A DNA stretch of 63,504 bases, from contig JAFSYO010000160.1 of NCBI GenBank assembly GCA_017449925.1, positions 1-63,504 of the forward strand, given 5' to 3'. Numbering within the stretch: position 1 is the stretch's first letter; each line of letters starts with the position of its first letter. A program made the translations under genes and the position numbers. Source of the DNA: Stomatobaculum sp. GTDB taxonomy: Bacteria; Bacillota_A; Clostridia; Lachnospirales; Lachnospiraceae. Shown here piece by piece: positions 8,051 to 16,405 of the stretch. The notes beneath the pieces were generated by a model. The model had not been told where the DNA came from. It saw only the letters and a list, made by a program, of their open reading frames with translations, and made no database searches.

Positions 8051-8755
8051 TCAGGAGCTCTCCCCTGCCGCTTCCTTCGCGATGACCAGCGTAAAGTACC
8101 CGGGTCTTTCCGGAAGCTCCTCCGCCCCGCGGCACACCTGTTCCCCTTCCATGCCGCATTTTATCACCGCAGAGACGTCCCGTCCGCTCCGCTTCATCAT
8201 CTCCTTCAGCTCCCCCGCCAGGTTCGAGGCCTTCATCAGGACGCAGGTCCCGGGAAGCTTCAGGAACTCCGGCTCCTCTTTATAATACACCCCGGGGATC
8301 ACGTGAAGCTGCTCATCCCACTCGGCCAGAGGGATCTGCAGCCGCGCCGCGGCCGCACAGAAAGAAGGCACCCCGCTCACCACTTCCACCGGATATCCCT
8401 CTTCCTTCAAGAGCTTCAAAAAATAGCTGAAGGAGCAGTAGATCGTCGGATCCCCCAGGGTCAGATAGACCACATCCTCTCCCCGGTCAAGCACCTCCTT
8501 CAGCGCTTCCGCGCCCATCCTGTGGGCTTCCCCGATCAGGCTCCTGTCCGTCGCCATGGGCACCGAAAGCCCCAGCAGCTTCTTCTCTTTTAATTCCGGC
8601 ACCGCCTGCACCGCGATTCTGTAGGCAGTCGATTCCTCCGGCCGGCTCCCCGGCACGGCAATAACCTCGGTCTCCCGGATCAGCCGGGCCGCCTTCAAAG
8701 TCATGAGCTCCGGATCCCCCGGACCCACGCCCACGCCGTATAAAGTACCTTTCAT
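8051..8755 (-). CDS. cobI: Precorrin-2/cobalt-factor II C20-methyltransferase
   Basis: Adds a methyl group at C20 of the corrin precursor using SAM. The 234-aa protein begins with the tetrapyrrole-methylase glycine motif GVGVGPGDPELMT (residues 6-18) and has the second family motif LTLGDPTIYCSF near residue 100. I chose ATG 8755 behind AGAAAGGAAG; a longer reading frame runs upstream without a ribosome site. First gene of the cobI-cobT pair. No cobalamin riboswitch is visible in the 145 bp upstream. In an anaerobe the substrate is likelier cobalt-factor II (CbiL activity). Confidence 0.92.
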   Translation of the reverse strand: MKGTLYGVGVGPGDPELMTLKAARLIRETEVIAVPGSRPEESTAYRIAVQAVPELKEKKLLGLSVPMATDRSLIGEAHRMGAEALKEVLDRGEDVVYLTLGDPTIYCSFSYFLKLLKEEGYPVEVVSGVPSFCAAAARLQIPLAEWDEQLHVIPGVYYKEEPEFLKLPGTCVLMKASNLAGELKEMMKRSGRDVSAVIKCGMEGEQVCRGAEELPERPGYFTLVIAKEAAGESS

Positions 8756-8840
8756 ATCATCTTCCTTTCTGTCTGCAGACCCATCATAGCACAAAATATT
8801 TCGCGAAAAAAATATTCCAAAAATAAAACCTGCGCCTCTT

Positions 8841-8861
8841 TTCATGTGTCAAGTACATGAA
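8841..8861. promoter_or_regulatory. 7-7-7 palindrome between cobI and the small ORF
   Basis: TTCATGT and ACATGAA are perfect inverted copies around a 7-bp centre, in the gap between the divergent cobI and the small gene at 8901. It is a candidate operator; no regulator gene is adjacent. Confidence 0.35.
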
Positions 8862-8900
8862 CGGGCCGATAATGTCGCTTCGAAAGAAAGGAGGAACAAC

Positions 8901-9044
8901 ATGACATTAGGCCGGATCATCAAATACATCGCGGATAACTATGTATATGATCTTCAAAGAATGGAGGCCGGGAAAAATGAGTTGATTTGTTACATTAAGA
9001 AGCAGGCAGATGAAAAAGATGGGGCAGATGCCTCTGGAGATTAA
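8901..9044 (+). CDS. Small hypothetical protein, 47 aa
   Basis: A 47-residue reading frame from ATG 8901 with a strong AAGGAGG site at ideal spacing, which is the main reason to believe it. The product (MTLGRIIKYIADNYVYDLQR start) is a charged helical peptide with a basic middle and an acidic tail; no membrane segment. It lies 49 bp before the lipoprotein gene and is the first gene of the AT-rich island, so it may be cotranscribed with it. I do not recognise the family. Confidence 0.6.
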   Translation: MTLGRIIKYIADNYVYDLQRMEAGKNELICYIKKQADEKDGADASGD

Positions 9045-9093
9045 TTTGTTGTATACTTGTGAAAAACAATCTGACAAGCAGGAGAATACTATT

Positions 9094-10596
9094 ATGGACA
9101 GAAAAAGGTCCTTCATATTTTCAGCAGTGTTATTAGCGGCGGCTCTTATGGGCTGCGGCCATCAGCATCAATGGGCGGAGGCAAACTGCAAGTCCCCGGC
9201 GACCTGTATGATCTGCGGGGAAACCGAGGGAGAGACAGGCGATCACGTATGGAAAGATGCCACTTGTACAGAGCCACGGTTGTGTACAATATGCGGAAAG
9301 ACAGAAGGCGCTGCTTTGGGACATAAATGGGCGGCGGCGACAACGGAAAAGCCGAAAACCTGCTCAGTATGCGGGGAAACCGAGGGAGAGGCGCTGAAGA
9401 AGGCAATTGTATCAGACTGGGCATATCCGGGAATCTGGTATATAAGTGATCGTTACCTTATAGTAAAGTCTCCTGACAAAAAAGTATTCCTGATTGATTA
9501 TGATGGCAACAGGATTCCGAAAGGGGCATTTTCTGAAGACATTGAAATAATATGGGATATTGCGTATTTAAACATGCAGGACGGCTGTTTTATCTGCAGA
9601 GTCGACAAGGAAGATGGAACGTACAGATCATATCTGATCGATAAGGATTTGAATGTTCTGATCAATTTCAACGATCCAAAGGGATATATTGAGGAGTATA
9701 GGGATAACTGCTGGAAAGCTCACTATCCGGCAGAAAACAGAATTGTCTATTATCCAATGATGCCTGAAAACAAGGAGCTTAAAGGGGTTTCCTTTAGTCT
9801 GGATGAATATAATTGGATATCTCCTGTCAGTTACGGGTGTTTTCTGTACAACAGAAATTATCTTTTATCAGATGATGATAACCCCCTCGGGTCTTTTCGG
9901 ATCATGCCATCTGATTATAACTTCTTGTTGACGGGAAGAAGGTACAGAGTGAAAAAAGAAGATGTTTTTGTCTTTAATAATGCTGTCAGCGAGGAAGGAT
10001 GGACTTCCGCAAAAATCGGCAGCTGGGAAAAGAATCCGGAAAAGGAAGGGAATTATGTATTTAAAGAGACAAGTTATGGTTTTTACAATATAAAGACAAA
10101 TGAGTACATACCGGCCCCTCCGGGCGTTATTGCGTTTGGTTTCCATGCGGGCACAAACGGCTGCATTAGTTTTTCTGTGGTCAATGGCCTTGCGACACTA
10201 TCAGAAACAACTGACCCGTTCTTATACAGAGTCTTTAACCTGTACACCGGTGAGTATGAGACAAAAGAACAATATCTGCATTTAGAGCTTAGTCCCCACC
10301 GGAATCTTCTGGTGCAAAACACAGACGGAAAATGGGGGTATCTTAACAGTTCAGACTTCCTTCATGAGGGAGAGTGGTACGATGATGCTTCAAGCTTCTG
10401 TAACGGGTATGCACTGATCAATAAAAACGGGAGAGAATTCCTGATCAATGAAGAACTGGAAATAGTATCTGAAGGTTTTGACGGGAAAAGCGCCTACACT
10501 GCATTTACGGATTATCAGGTTTTTCGGAAGGAAGAAATGGGTGCGGTTTTTAACGTATATGACGGGGAGAACTATCACCTGGTCCGGTTTGAATGA
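9094..10596 (+). CDS. Lipoprotein with CxxC/GHxW repeats
   Basis: A 500-aa exported protein. Residues 1-21 are a lipoprotein signal with LMGC as the lipobox (C21). Residues 22-100 hold three copies of a repeat with CxxCGxTEGE and a following GHxW or similar, a cysteine-rich motif seen in clostridial surface proteins; it may bind metal. The rest (about 100-500) has repeated aromatic/Asp-rich segments such as LIDYDGNRI and KWGYLN that recall WG-type beta-propeller repeats, which is tentative. The start at ATG 9094 is supported by CAGGAG 9 nt upstream and by the signal. Codon use is AT-rich relative to flanking genes. Confidence 0.75.
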   Translation: MDRKRSFIFSAVLLAAALMGCGHQHQWAEANCKSPATCMICGETEGETGDHVWKDATCTEPRLCTICGKTEGAALGHKWAAATTEKPKTCSVCGETEGEALKKAIVSDWAYPGIWYISDRYLIVKSPDKKVFLIDYDGNRIPKGAFSEDIEIIWDIAYLNMQDGCFICRVDKEDGTYRSYLIDKDLNVLINFNDPKGYIEEYRDNCWKAHYPAENRIVYYPMMPENKELKGVSFSLDEYNWISPVSYGCFLYNRNYLLSDDDNPLGSFRIMPSDYNFLLTGRRYRVKKEDVFVFNNAVSEEGWTSAKIGSWEKNPEKEGNYVFKETSYGFYNIKTNEYIPAPPGVIAFGFHAGTNGCISFSVVNGLATLSETTDPFLYRVFNLYTGEYETKEQYLHLELSPHRNLLVQNTDGKWGYLNSSDFLHEGEWYDDASSFCNGYALINKNGREFLINEELEIVSEGFDGKSAYTAFTDYQVFRKEEMGAVFNVYDGENYHLVRFE

Positions 10597-10653
10597 TCAG
10601 GACACAGGTTCTTTTATGAAATAATCTTAAAATCTCAGATGAGGTATCAGGAA

Positions 10654-12213
10654 ATGGATAAACAGTATATTGCGGCACTGGTTCTGAGAGCAAAAAAAAA
10701 TGATCAGACGGCATGGTCAGATCTTTATGAATATAGCTACAAGAGTCTTTACTTCATAGCAATGGAGTTTATGAAAAACAGGACGGATGCCGAGGATGCC
10801 CAGCAGGAGGCTTTCTTCAAGATCGTCAGAAATCTTGAGCAGCTTGAGGAGCCGGAAAAATTTCTGGCCTGGGCAAAACAAGTCACAACCAATACCTGTC
10901 TTAATCTGGTCCGGAAAAAAAGAGATTTCACATTCACCGAAGTGGAGGAACGTGCCGGCCTGGATGACATGGATATCAGCCTGGAATTGGAAGATGTATC
11001 CGTGGACTTCCGGCCGGAAGAACAAATGGAAATTAAAGAGACATCCCGACTCGTCCGTGAAATGATGAACGAGTTGCCGGATGACCAGAGAGTTTCTCTT
11101 GATCTCCTATATGGATCAGAGCTAAGTGTTAAAGAGATCGCAGAAGCAATGGAATGCTCTGTAAATACTGTAAAAAGCCGGTTGAGGTATGGGCGAAACA
11201 CGATTGAAGATAAGGTCGAGCAGCTTCGTAAAAAGGGAACGAAGCTCTTTGCGCTCCCGGTGGCAGCGATTATCCAAATCCTTTGCAGGCGGGAGCTGGA
11301 ATCGTATGCGGCGGAGTTTATTCCTCAGTCCCTCTTGTCAAGACTGAAGGAAGAAATTGATCATTCTGTGGTCAATAATCAAAGCCCGGGGAAATCCTTG
11401 GCAGAAAGCGGATATGTTGAAAGAAAGGCCGAAATCCATGTTTCAAATTCTGGAAAACCGGCAGCATCCGGCATTCCATTAGCGGTAAAAATACTGGCAG
11501 GAGTTTTGACAGTTGCCTTTATAGGAACGGGAGCAGTATTTGCAACCAACATCGTTTTCCGCAGTAATTCCGAATCCGGGCTCACAGAAACGATCCAGCC
11601 GTCAGAAGAGGTGATGACAGCTGAAGAGAGTATCTCTGAAGCAACGGTTGAAACAGCAGTGGAAAGCCTGCCTGCTGACAAGACGGAAAACAGAAACCCG
11701 AATACAGTCGGGGGATATGGGATCCCGGTGCGGCAGATCTATGCAGATTACAATTATTACAAACAGCCTGAGTTGAAGAAGAGCGACATCGAACCGGAAG
11801 CAGAAAGGACTGGCAACAAGCGCGAGACAGAAAAGGCTCCTGCCAAAGTCCCTGAAACTTCAGCAGAGACCCTTCCTGCGGAAACAGTGTCGAGTGAAAC
11901 TGCCGAGGGGATTCCCGGTAATGGAGGAAGCGATAACCATCAGGAGAATCAGCAGCCTGAGGCCCAGACGCAGGAGAGCGTTCAGGAATCAACGGCAGCG
12001 GAGACAGAAGCACAGACGAATACTTCAATAGGATTCCAGGTAAGTATTGGCTCTGAGGGGGCAGAAGTAAATGACTGGCTCGGGAATTCCGTGTCCGAAG
12101 GCGCCGGAGGCATCGGCATACTGCAGGATGGAACCCGTGTGATCATTGACGCCAATGGAAACGCCTACGATTTTAACGGGAATCCGCTGCCCGATATAAA
12201 TATTTCTGATTAA
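10654..12213 (+). CDS. ECF sigma factor fused to a membrane-anchored extracytoplasmic tail
   Basis: A 519-aa protein. Residues 10-85 are sigma region 2 (AEDAQQEAFFKIVRN core) and about 135-190 are region 4 (LSVKEIAEAMECSVNTVKSRLRYG). Unlike ordinary ECF factors (about 180 aa), it continues through a cytoplasmic linker to one transmembrane helix at about 272-297 (LAVKILAGVLTVAFIGTGAVF) and an outside Glu/Ser/Thr/Pro-rich tail of 220 residues ending in a Gly/Asp-rich module. No separate anti-sigma gene is visible, so the tail may control the sigma domain. ATG 10654 follows GAGG at 9 nt; an in-frame ATG at 10639 lacks a ribosome site. Confidence 0.85.
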   Translation: MDKQYIAALVLRAKKNDQTAWSDLYEYSYKSLYFIAMEFMKNRTDAEDAQQEAFFKIVRNLEQLEEPEKFLAWAKQVTTNTCLNLVRKKRDFTFTEVEERAGLDDMDISLELEDVSVDFRPEEQMEIKETSRLVREMMNELPDDQRVSLDLLYGSELSVKEIAEAMECSVNTVKSRLRYGRNTIEDKVEQLRKKGTKLFALPVAAIIQILCRRELESYAAEFIPQSLLSRLKEEIDHSVVNNQSPGKSLAESGYVERKAEIHVSNSGKPAASGIPLAVKILAGVLTVAFIGTGAVFATNIVFRSNSESGLTETIQPSEEVMTAEESISEATVETAVESLPADKTENRNPNTVGGYGIPVRQIYADYNYYKQPELKKSDIEPEAERTGNKRETEKAPAKVPETSAETLPAETVSSETAEGIPGNGGSDNHQENQQPEAQTQESVQESTAAETEAQTNTSIGFQVSIGSEGAEVNDWLGNSVSEGAGGIGILQDGTRVIIDANGNAYDFNGNPLPDINISD

Positions 12214-12319
12214 AACAGTTATAAGCATTTTTTTAATATTTTTAAAACCTCCTCCGGATTTCATGTGTCCTGAATACAGAGGGAAACCTGACACACAAGA
12301 ATGAAGGGGGAGTTTACAA

Positions 12320-13204
12320 ATGAAATATTCAACATCTGCAGCAAAACGTATCATTGCCACGACAACAGCAGTCATTTTAGCCCTGACAAGTCCAGGGGAA
12401 TCTTTTGCCGGAGAATGGCATTTCGAAACCAAGGATCACTTGCGTACCACCTGGCTGACCCAGGATCAGTACAGACAGTTCATTGAAGTGATCCATACAT
12501 CTGTAGAAAAAGGCTTCGACAGTTCTGATATATTCTTTGACACAGGAATCAAATATGATTCCGTTGAAGATGCCGAAGCGGCAGCTCATATACTCACAAC
12601 CTTGTGTCCTGATCATGGAGTTATCCTGGATGTGAGTTATGGATACGAAAAAATCAGGCTCAGTTCTGTCGAAGGATCATCTTACAGATTCACGTACTCC
12701 GGATACGACGAAGGCACATACGGCAAAATATTTGCGTGCTGGAATCCTGATGTTAATGCGGAAGAATGTATTTATAAGATGGATCAGATGATCCGAGTTT
12801 TAGACTCTGTGGCTGAACAGGCTCGAGGCGGCGTTGTCGAAAAATGCAGGTACTTCAACGACTGGCTTTCCGAAAGAATTACCTATGATAAGACAGAGAC
12901 TCGATATTCCATGTATTACGGTCTCTGCGAGGGGACAAGCGTCTGCCAGGGCTATTCGCAGGCATTCTTCTGGTTGTGCTTCAAGTCCGGTATAGATGCA
13001 GCAGGGATGCCTGTCATTACAGAATTTTCCAAAGATGGCTTGGCAGACCATGAAAGGAACGCAGTACTGATCGACGGAATCTGGAAAATGGTCGACGTCA
13101 CATGGAACGATACAGACCCGGGAATACGATATGATTATTTTTTGACACCTATGAGTGAAGAGTGGCAGGAATTCCTGAACAGCCCCTATATGGTAATAGT
13201 ATAA
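12320..13204 (+). CDS. Secreted transglutaminase-like protein
   Basis: A 294-aa exported protein with a signal peptide (cleavage after ESFAGEW-type Ala near residue 30). The C-terminal half has the transglutaminase/peptidase-like core: GTSVCQGYSQAFFWL with C209, DHERNAV with H244, and MVDVTWND with D259. In most relatives the histidine sits in HAWN; here it is HERN, so the Trp that supports the site is missing. Start ATG 12320 follows GGGGGAG at 7 nt. It lies between the tethered sigma factor and a cell-wall-binding protein, suggesting a role in envelope protein processing or cross-linking. Confidence 0.78.
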   Translation: MKYSTSAAKRIIATTTAVILALTSPGESFAGEWHFETKDHLRTTWLTQDQYRQFIEVIHTSVEKGFDSSDIFFDTGIKYDSVEDAEAAAHILTTLCPDHGVILDVSYGYEKIRLSSVEGSSYRFTYSGYDEGTYGKIFACWNPDVNAEECIYKMDQMIRVLDSVAEQARGGVVEKCRYFNDWLSERITYDKTETRYSMYYGLCEGTSVCQGYSQAFFWLCFKSGIDAAGMPVITEFSKDGLADHERNAVLIDGIWKMVDVTWNDTDPGIRYDYFLTPMSEEWQEFLNSPYMVIV

Positions 13205-13272
13205 TGCGTTGGATACCTCTTATTATCTGTAATAAAAGAGGCCCGTATATACTGCAAGGAAAGGAAAAGATC

Positions 13273-14127
13273 ATGAAAAAAACAGTTTGCTCGATTCTTA
13301 CAATCTTAATGATCTCATCAATGAGTTTAAAAGCATCTGCATTTGAAGGTATTGTTTATTACAGCCGGGACGGGCAGATTCATGTGAGCGCAGCCGAATA
13401 TTCCACCACATATTCCGGAAACTGGTTCCGCACATTCAGCGGAGACTGGTATTGTCTTGACGAAGACGGCTATCTGCTCCACGACTGCTGGGCCGGAAAT
13501 TATTATCTTGGAAGCGACGGAAGCATGCTCACAAATACGGTGACCCCGGACGGTTATGTAGTAGGCGCTGATGGCGCATGGACCGGGAGACGAGGGCATA
13601 CCAATTCCGGAAGCGGAAGGGATCTGTCTTATGCCTCATATTTCCGGAAAAAGGGTCTTCTGTGGAACTCCCATGGGGGATATTATCAGTTTCCGGAAAT
13701 CAATGCCGTACCAGGCACCATGACCGCTCATGACGATTGTTTTGAAATCAAAGGGGTAACTGTCTTCATTCCATATGAATATGCCACAGAAGAACAGGCA
13801 CGGGCTGTACTTGCGGATACTGATAACGCTGAAATCCGAGCTTTTGGCAGCGGCATGGTATGTCAGAACGATAGTGGTACTTACAGTATCTATGGTGATG
13901 ACTACTCCATTTTCGATTATCCGGTTTGGGCGGGAAGTGTATATGTACGTAAGGATGCTCTGCTGCAACGGTTTAACTATCAGACCGGGACTGTTTCTGA
14001 GGAATCCTTCGCTGCAGCATATGCAAGACGCTCTAAAGCAAATGATTTTTATGGAATTCACTTTGTTGTAAGCGAGGTTGATGCGGATGGATATATTGTA
14101 AAAATGCACGAGGTCCAATGGGGGTAA
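13273..14127 (+). CDS. Secreted protein with choline-binding-type wall repeats
   Basis: A 284-aa exported protein. A signal peptide (about 1-23, ending LKASA) is followed by W/Y/G-rich repeats (GNWFRTFSGDWYCLDEDGYL and similar, about 35-105) typical of cell-wall-binding repeats, then a C-terminal domain of about 170 aa that I do not recognise. ATG 13273 follows AAGGAAAAG. It is the last gene of the AT-rich island and follows the transglutaminase-like gene by 68 bp. Similar small exported proteins occur at 19892 and 32262. Confidence 0.7.
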   Translation: MKKTVCSILTILMISSMSLKASAFEGIVYYSRDGQIHVSAAEYSTTYSGNWFRTFSGDWYCLDEDGYLLHDCWAGNYYLGSDGSMLTNTVTPDGYVVGADGAWTGRRGHTNSGSGRDLSYASYFRKKGLLWNSHGGYYQFPEINAVPGTMTAHDDCFEIKGVTVFIPYEYATEEQARAVLADTDNAEIRAFGSGMVCQNDSGTYSIYGDDYSIFDYPVWAGSVYVRKDALLQRFNYQTGTVSEESFAAAYARRSKANDFYGIHFVVSEVDADGYIVKMHEVQWG

Positions 14128-14228
14128 GTTCCCGAGGTGCCGGACTGCTCAGAGTCATCTCGCAGGCGTTTCCCCACAGCAACTTCACGATACGGATTTC
14201 AGACCGGTACACAGGTCCTTTTGTGCTA

Positions 14229-14258
14229 TTGACACCGGCCGTGTCTGTCTTATATAAA
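14229..14258 (+). promoter_or_regulatory. Promoter of the bioY-siroheme operon
   Basis: TTGACA (14229-14234) with TATATA (14251-14256, 16-bp spacer) or TATAAA (14253-14258, 18-bp spacer) lies about 105 bp before bioY. The remainder of the 14128-14363 gap shows no BirA-type operator or riboswitch that I can recognise. Confidence 0.65.
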
Positions 14259-14363
14259 AGAAATAATCCGGCGCTTTCACTCCTGGAGTGCCGGACAGCA
14301 TCTCGGCGTCACCTTGCCGGAAATGTCCCACAGACTTTGCCGGCTCCTTAAGGAGGGTATCAT

Positions 14364-14951
14364 ATGACAGCAAACAGAATGACAGCAGATCTCAGCACCC
14401 TGGACGTGGTGCGCTGCGGACTATTCACCGCGCTGATGGCAGTCGGCGCCTTCATCAAGATCATGATCCCCGTGGGGGTGTTCCAGGTCACCTTCAGCCT
14501 GCAGTTTCTGTTCGCGCTGCTCGCCGGAATGCTGCTCGGATCCCGGAAGGGCTTCTACAGCGTCACCGCATACCTGATCATCGGCCTTGCCGGCGTACCG
14601 ATCTTCGCCCACGGCGGCGGTCCGGCCTATCTTATGAAGCCCACCTTCGGCTTTCTTCTGGGCTTCGCCGCAGCAGCTTTCATCGCAGGGCGCTGCAGGG
14701 AAACCTTCTCCTCTGCCGATTTTCCCCATCTCCTCCTGGGATCGTTCCTCGGAGAAATGGCCTACTATCTCTGCGGTCTTGTTTACTACTACATCATGTT
14801 TAATTACGTCCTGACCAACGGGACGACGATCGGTCTGAAGGAACTGGTGGTCGTGTGGTTCTTAAGCACCGTGGTCCCGGACTTCCTCCTCTGCGTCATC
14901 GCGGCGTATCTTGCCCACAGGATGATGCCCTTGATCAGAAATATGAGGTAA
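14364..14951 (+). CDS. bioY: Biotin ECF transporter S component BioY
   Basis: Substrate-binding membrane subunit for biotin uptake, working with a shared energy-coupling module not found here. The 195-aa protein has about six hydrophobic segments and typical BioY stretches: FTALMAVGAFIKI near the N-terminus, FQVTFSLQFLFALLAG, RKGFYSVTAYLIIGLAGVP and FAHGGGPAYLMKPTFGFLLG. The ribosome site is AAGGAGGG. It is the first gene of an operon with siroheme genes (6-9 bp to the next), an uncommon pairing that joins biotin uptake to tetrapyrrole synthesis. Confidence 0.93.
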   Translation: MTANRMTADLSTLDVVRCGLFTALMAVGAFIKIMIPVGVFQVTFSLQFLFALLAGMLLGSRKGFYSVTAYLIIGLAGVPIFAHGGGPAYLMKPTFGFLLGFAAAAFIAGRCRETFSSADFPHLLLGSFLGEMAYYLCGLVYYYIMFNYVLTNGTTIGLKELVVVWFLSTVVPDFLLCVIAAYLAHRMMPLIRNMR

Positions 14952-14960
14952 CGTATATTG

Positions 14961-15554
14961 ATGAACCTGTTTCCTTTCTACGAAGACATTGAAGGAAAAC
15001 TCTTCCTGATCATCGGGGGCGGCCCCGTTGCCCGTCACAAGCTCTGCGTACTGCGTCAGTTCACGGACCGGATCACCGTCCTGGCGGAACAGACCGATAT
15101 CTCGGAGGTCCCCGTGATCAGAAAACGTTTTTCGCCGGAGGACCTGGAGCCCGCGGACTATGTGATCGCCGCCACCGGATTCCCTGAAACGGACCGGGAG
15201 ATCTCAGAACTCTGCCGGGCCGCGGGGAAAAAGGTCAATGTCCCGGACCAGGCGGAGCTCTGCAGCTTCTTTTTCCCGGCCATCCTGAAACGAGGCCCCC
15301 TGGTCCTTTCTGTTTCCACCTGCGGCACCAGCCCGGCCTACGCCCGCGAACTGAAAGAAAAAGCGGCGGAGGCCGTTCCTTCTGATATTGAGGAGATCCT
15401 GGACCGGATGAGCGAAGTGCGGACTTGGGTCCCTTCTCTTCTTGTATCCCAGAAGGCGCGGGCCGCGCTGTATCGCTGGCTGCTCGGGGAACTGACAGAC
15501 GGACGGTGCGTTACGGACGGAGAGATAAGAAAAAAGGCGGATGAACTAAAATGA
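14961..15554 (+). CDS. Precorrin-2 dehydrogenase / sirohydrochlorin ferrochelatase
   Basis: NAD-dependent oxidation of precorrin-2 to sirohydrochlorin (CysG N-terminal/Met8/SirC family), a branch point to siroheme and cobalamin. The 197-aa protein starts with MNLFPFYEDIEGKLFLIIGG, whose GGGPVARHK is the Rossmann NAD site, and has the ATGFPETDREIS and SVSTCGTSPAYARELK family stretches. Start is ATG 14961; a TTG at 14958 is better spaced from GAGG and could be used. It overlaps hemC by ATGA (15551-15554), indicating translational coupling. Confidence 0.92.
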   Translation: MNLFPFYEDIEGKLFLIIGGGPVARHKLCVLRQFTDRITVLAEQTDISEVPVIRKRFSPEDLEPADYVIAATGFPETDREISELCRAAGKKVNVPDQAELCSFFFPAILKRGPLVLSVSTCGTSPAYARELKEKAAEAVPSDIEEILDRMSEVRTWVPSLLVSQKARAALYRWLLGELTDGRCVTDGEIRKKADELK

Positions 15555-16405
15555 TCCTCGCGACCCGGGGCAGCGCGCTGGCGCTAGCCCAGACAGAAAT
15601 CATAAAGAAAAAGCTGGAGGCACTGGGTGTCCCTGTCTCAGTTCTCCCGGTCACCACAAAGGGCGACCGGAACCGGACCGCGCCGCTGACGAAGATCGGC
15701 GGAGACGGTCTTTTCATCCGGGAACTGGAGAAAAAACTTCTTTCCAAAGAGGCCGATGCCGCCGTACACAGCGGAAAGGACCTGCCCTACCTCCTCTCCG
15801 ACGGTCTTCTGATCGGCTGCGTCCCCGAAGCGGCGGACCCGCGGGACTGCCTGGTCACCCTGCATTCGGACAAAAAAGACAGGGAACTTCCCCGGGTCAT
15901 CGGGACTGGAAGCCCCCGCCGCATTTCGGAATACCTGGCCCTGGACCCGGAAGCGGAGTGCCGGAACATCCGCGGGAACATCGACACCCGGCTGAAGAAG
16001 CTGGAAGAGGGCGAATATGACGCGATCCTTCTCGCTGCTGCCGGCCTGGACCGCCTCGGAATCGGCGCCGGACGCTTTGACCGGCGTTATTTTTCGGCGG
16101 AAGAACTGATCCCGGCTCCCTGCCAGGGTCTCCTGGCGGTAGAGTGCAGGGCGGACGATGCCGGGACGCGGGAGATCCTCCGGAAGATCAGTGACCCGGC
16201 GGCGGAAAAGCGTTTCGCGGCAGAGCGCACGCTGTTCCGGCAGATGAAGTCGGACTGCTCCCGTCCTGTCGGCGTCCACGCAGTGACAGACGGAGCCAGC
16301 CTCACGCTTTATGCCATGTTTGAAGGAAAAAAAGCCGTCCGGACCGGACGATATGAACAGCTTTCTGAATTCTGTTCTGAAATCTGCGGAGAAATCTACA
16401 AATGA
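15551..16405 (+). CDS. hemC: Hydroxymethylbilane synthase (porphobilinogen deaminase)
   Basis: Joins four porphobilinogens into hydroxymethylbilane. The 284-aa protein shows ATRGSALALAQ at the N-terminus, the GDGLFIRELE and AVHSGKDLP segments, and C236 in SDCSRPVG as the dipyrromethane-cofactor cysteine. It is slightly short for the family (about 310 aa). It overlaps both neighbours by 4 bp (ATGA), so siroheme dehydrogenase, hemC and cobA-hemD are translated as one coupled unit. Confidence 0.96.
   Translation: MILATRGSALALAQTEIIKKKLEALGVPVSVLPVTTKGDRNRTAPLTKIGGDGLFIRELEKKLLSKEADAAVHSGKDLPYLLSDGLLIGCVPEAADPRDCLVTLHSDKKDRELPRVIGTGSPRRISEYLALDPEAECRNIRGNIDTRLKKLEEGEYDAILLAAAGLDRLGIGAGRFDRRYFSAEELIPAPCQGLLAVECRADDAGTREILRKISDPAAEKRFAAERTLFRQMKSDCSRPVGVHAVTDGASLTLYAMFEGKKAVRTGRYEQLSEFCSEICGEIYK

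Noticed and set aside
8756..8900. A cobalamin riboswitch upstream of cobI
   Set aside because: No B12-box-like sequence or long structured leader is visible in 145 bp; only a short palindrome.
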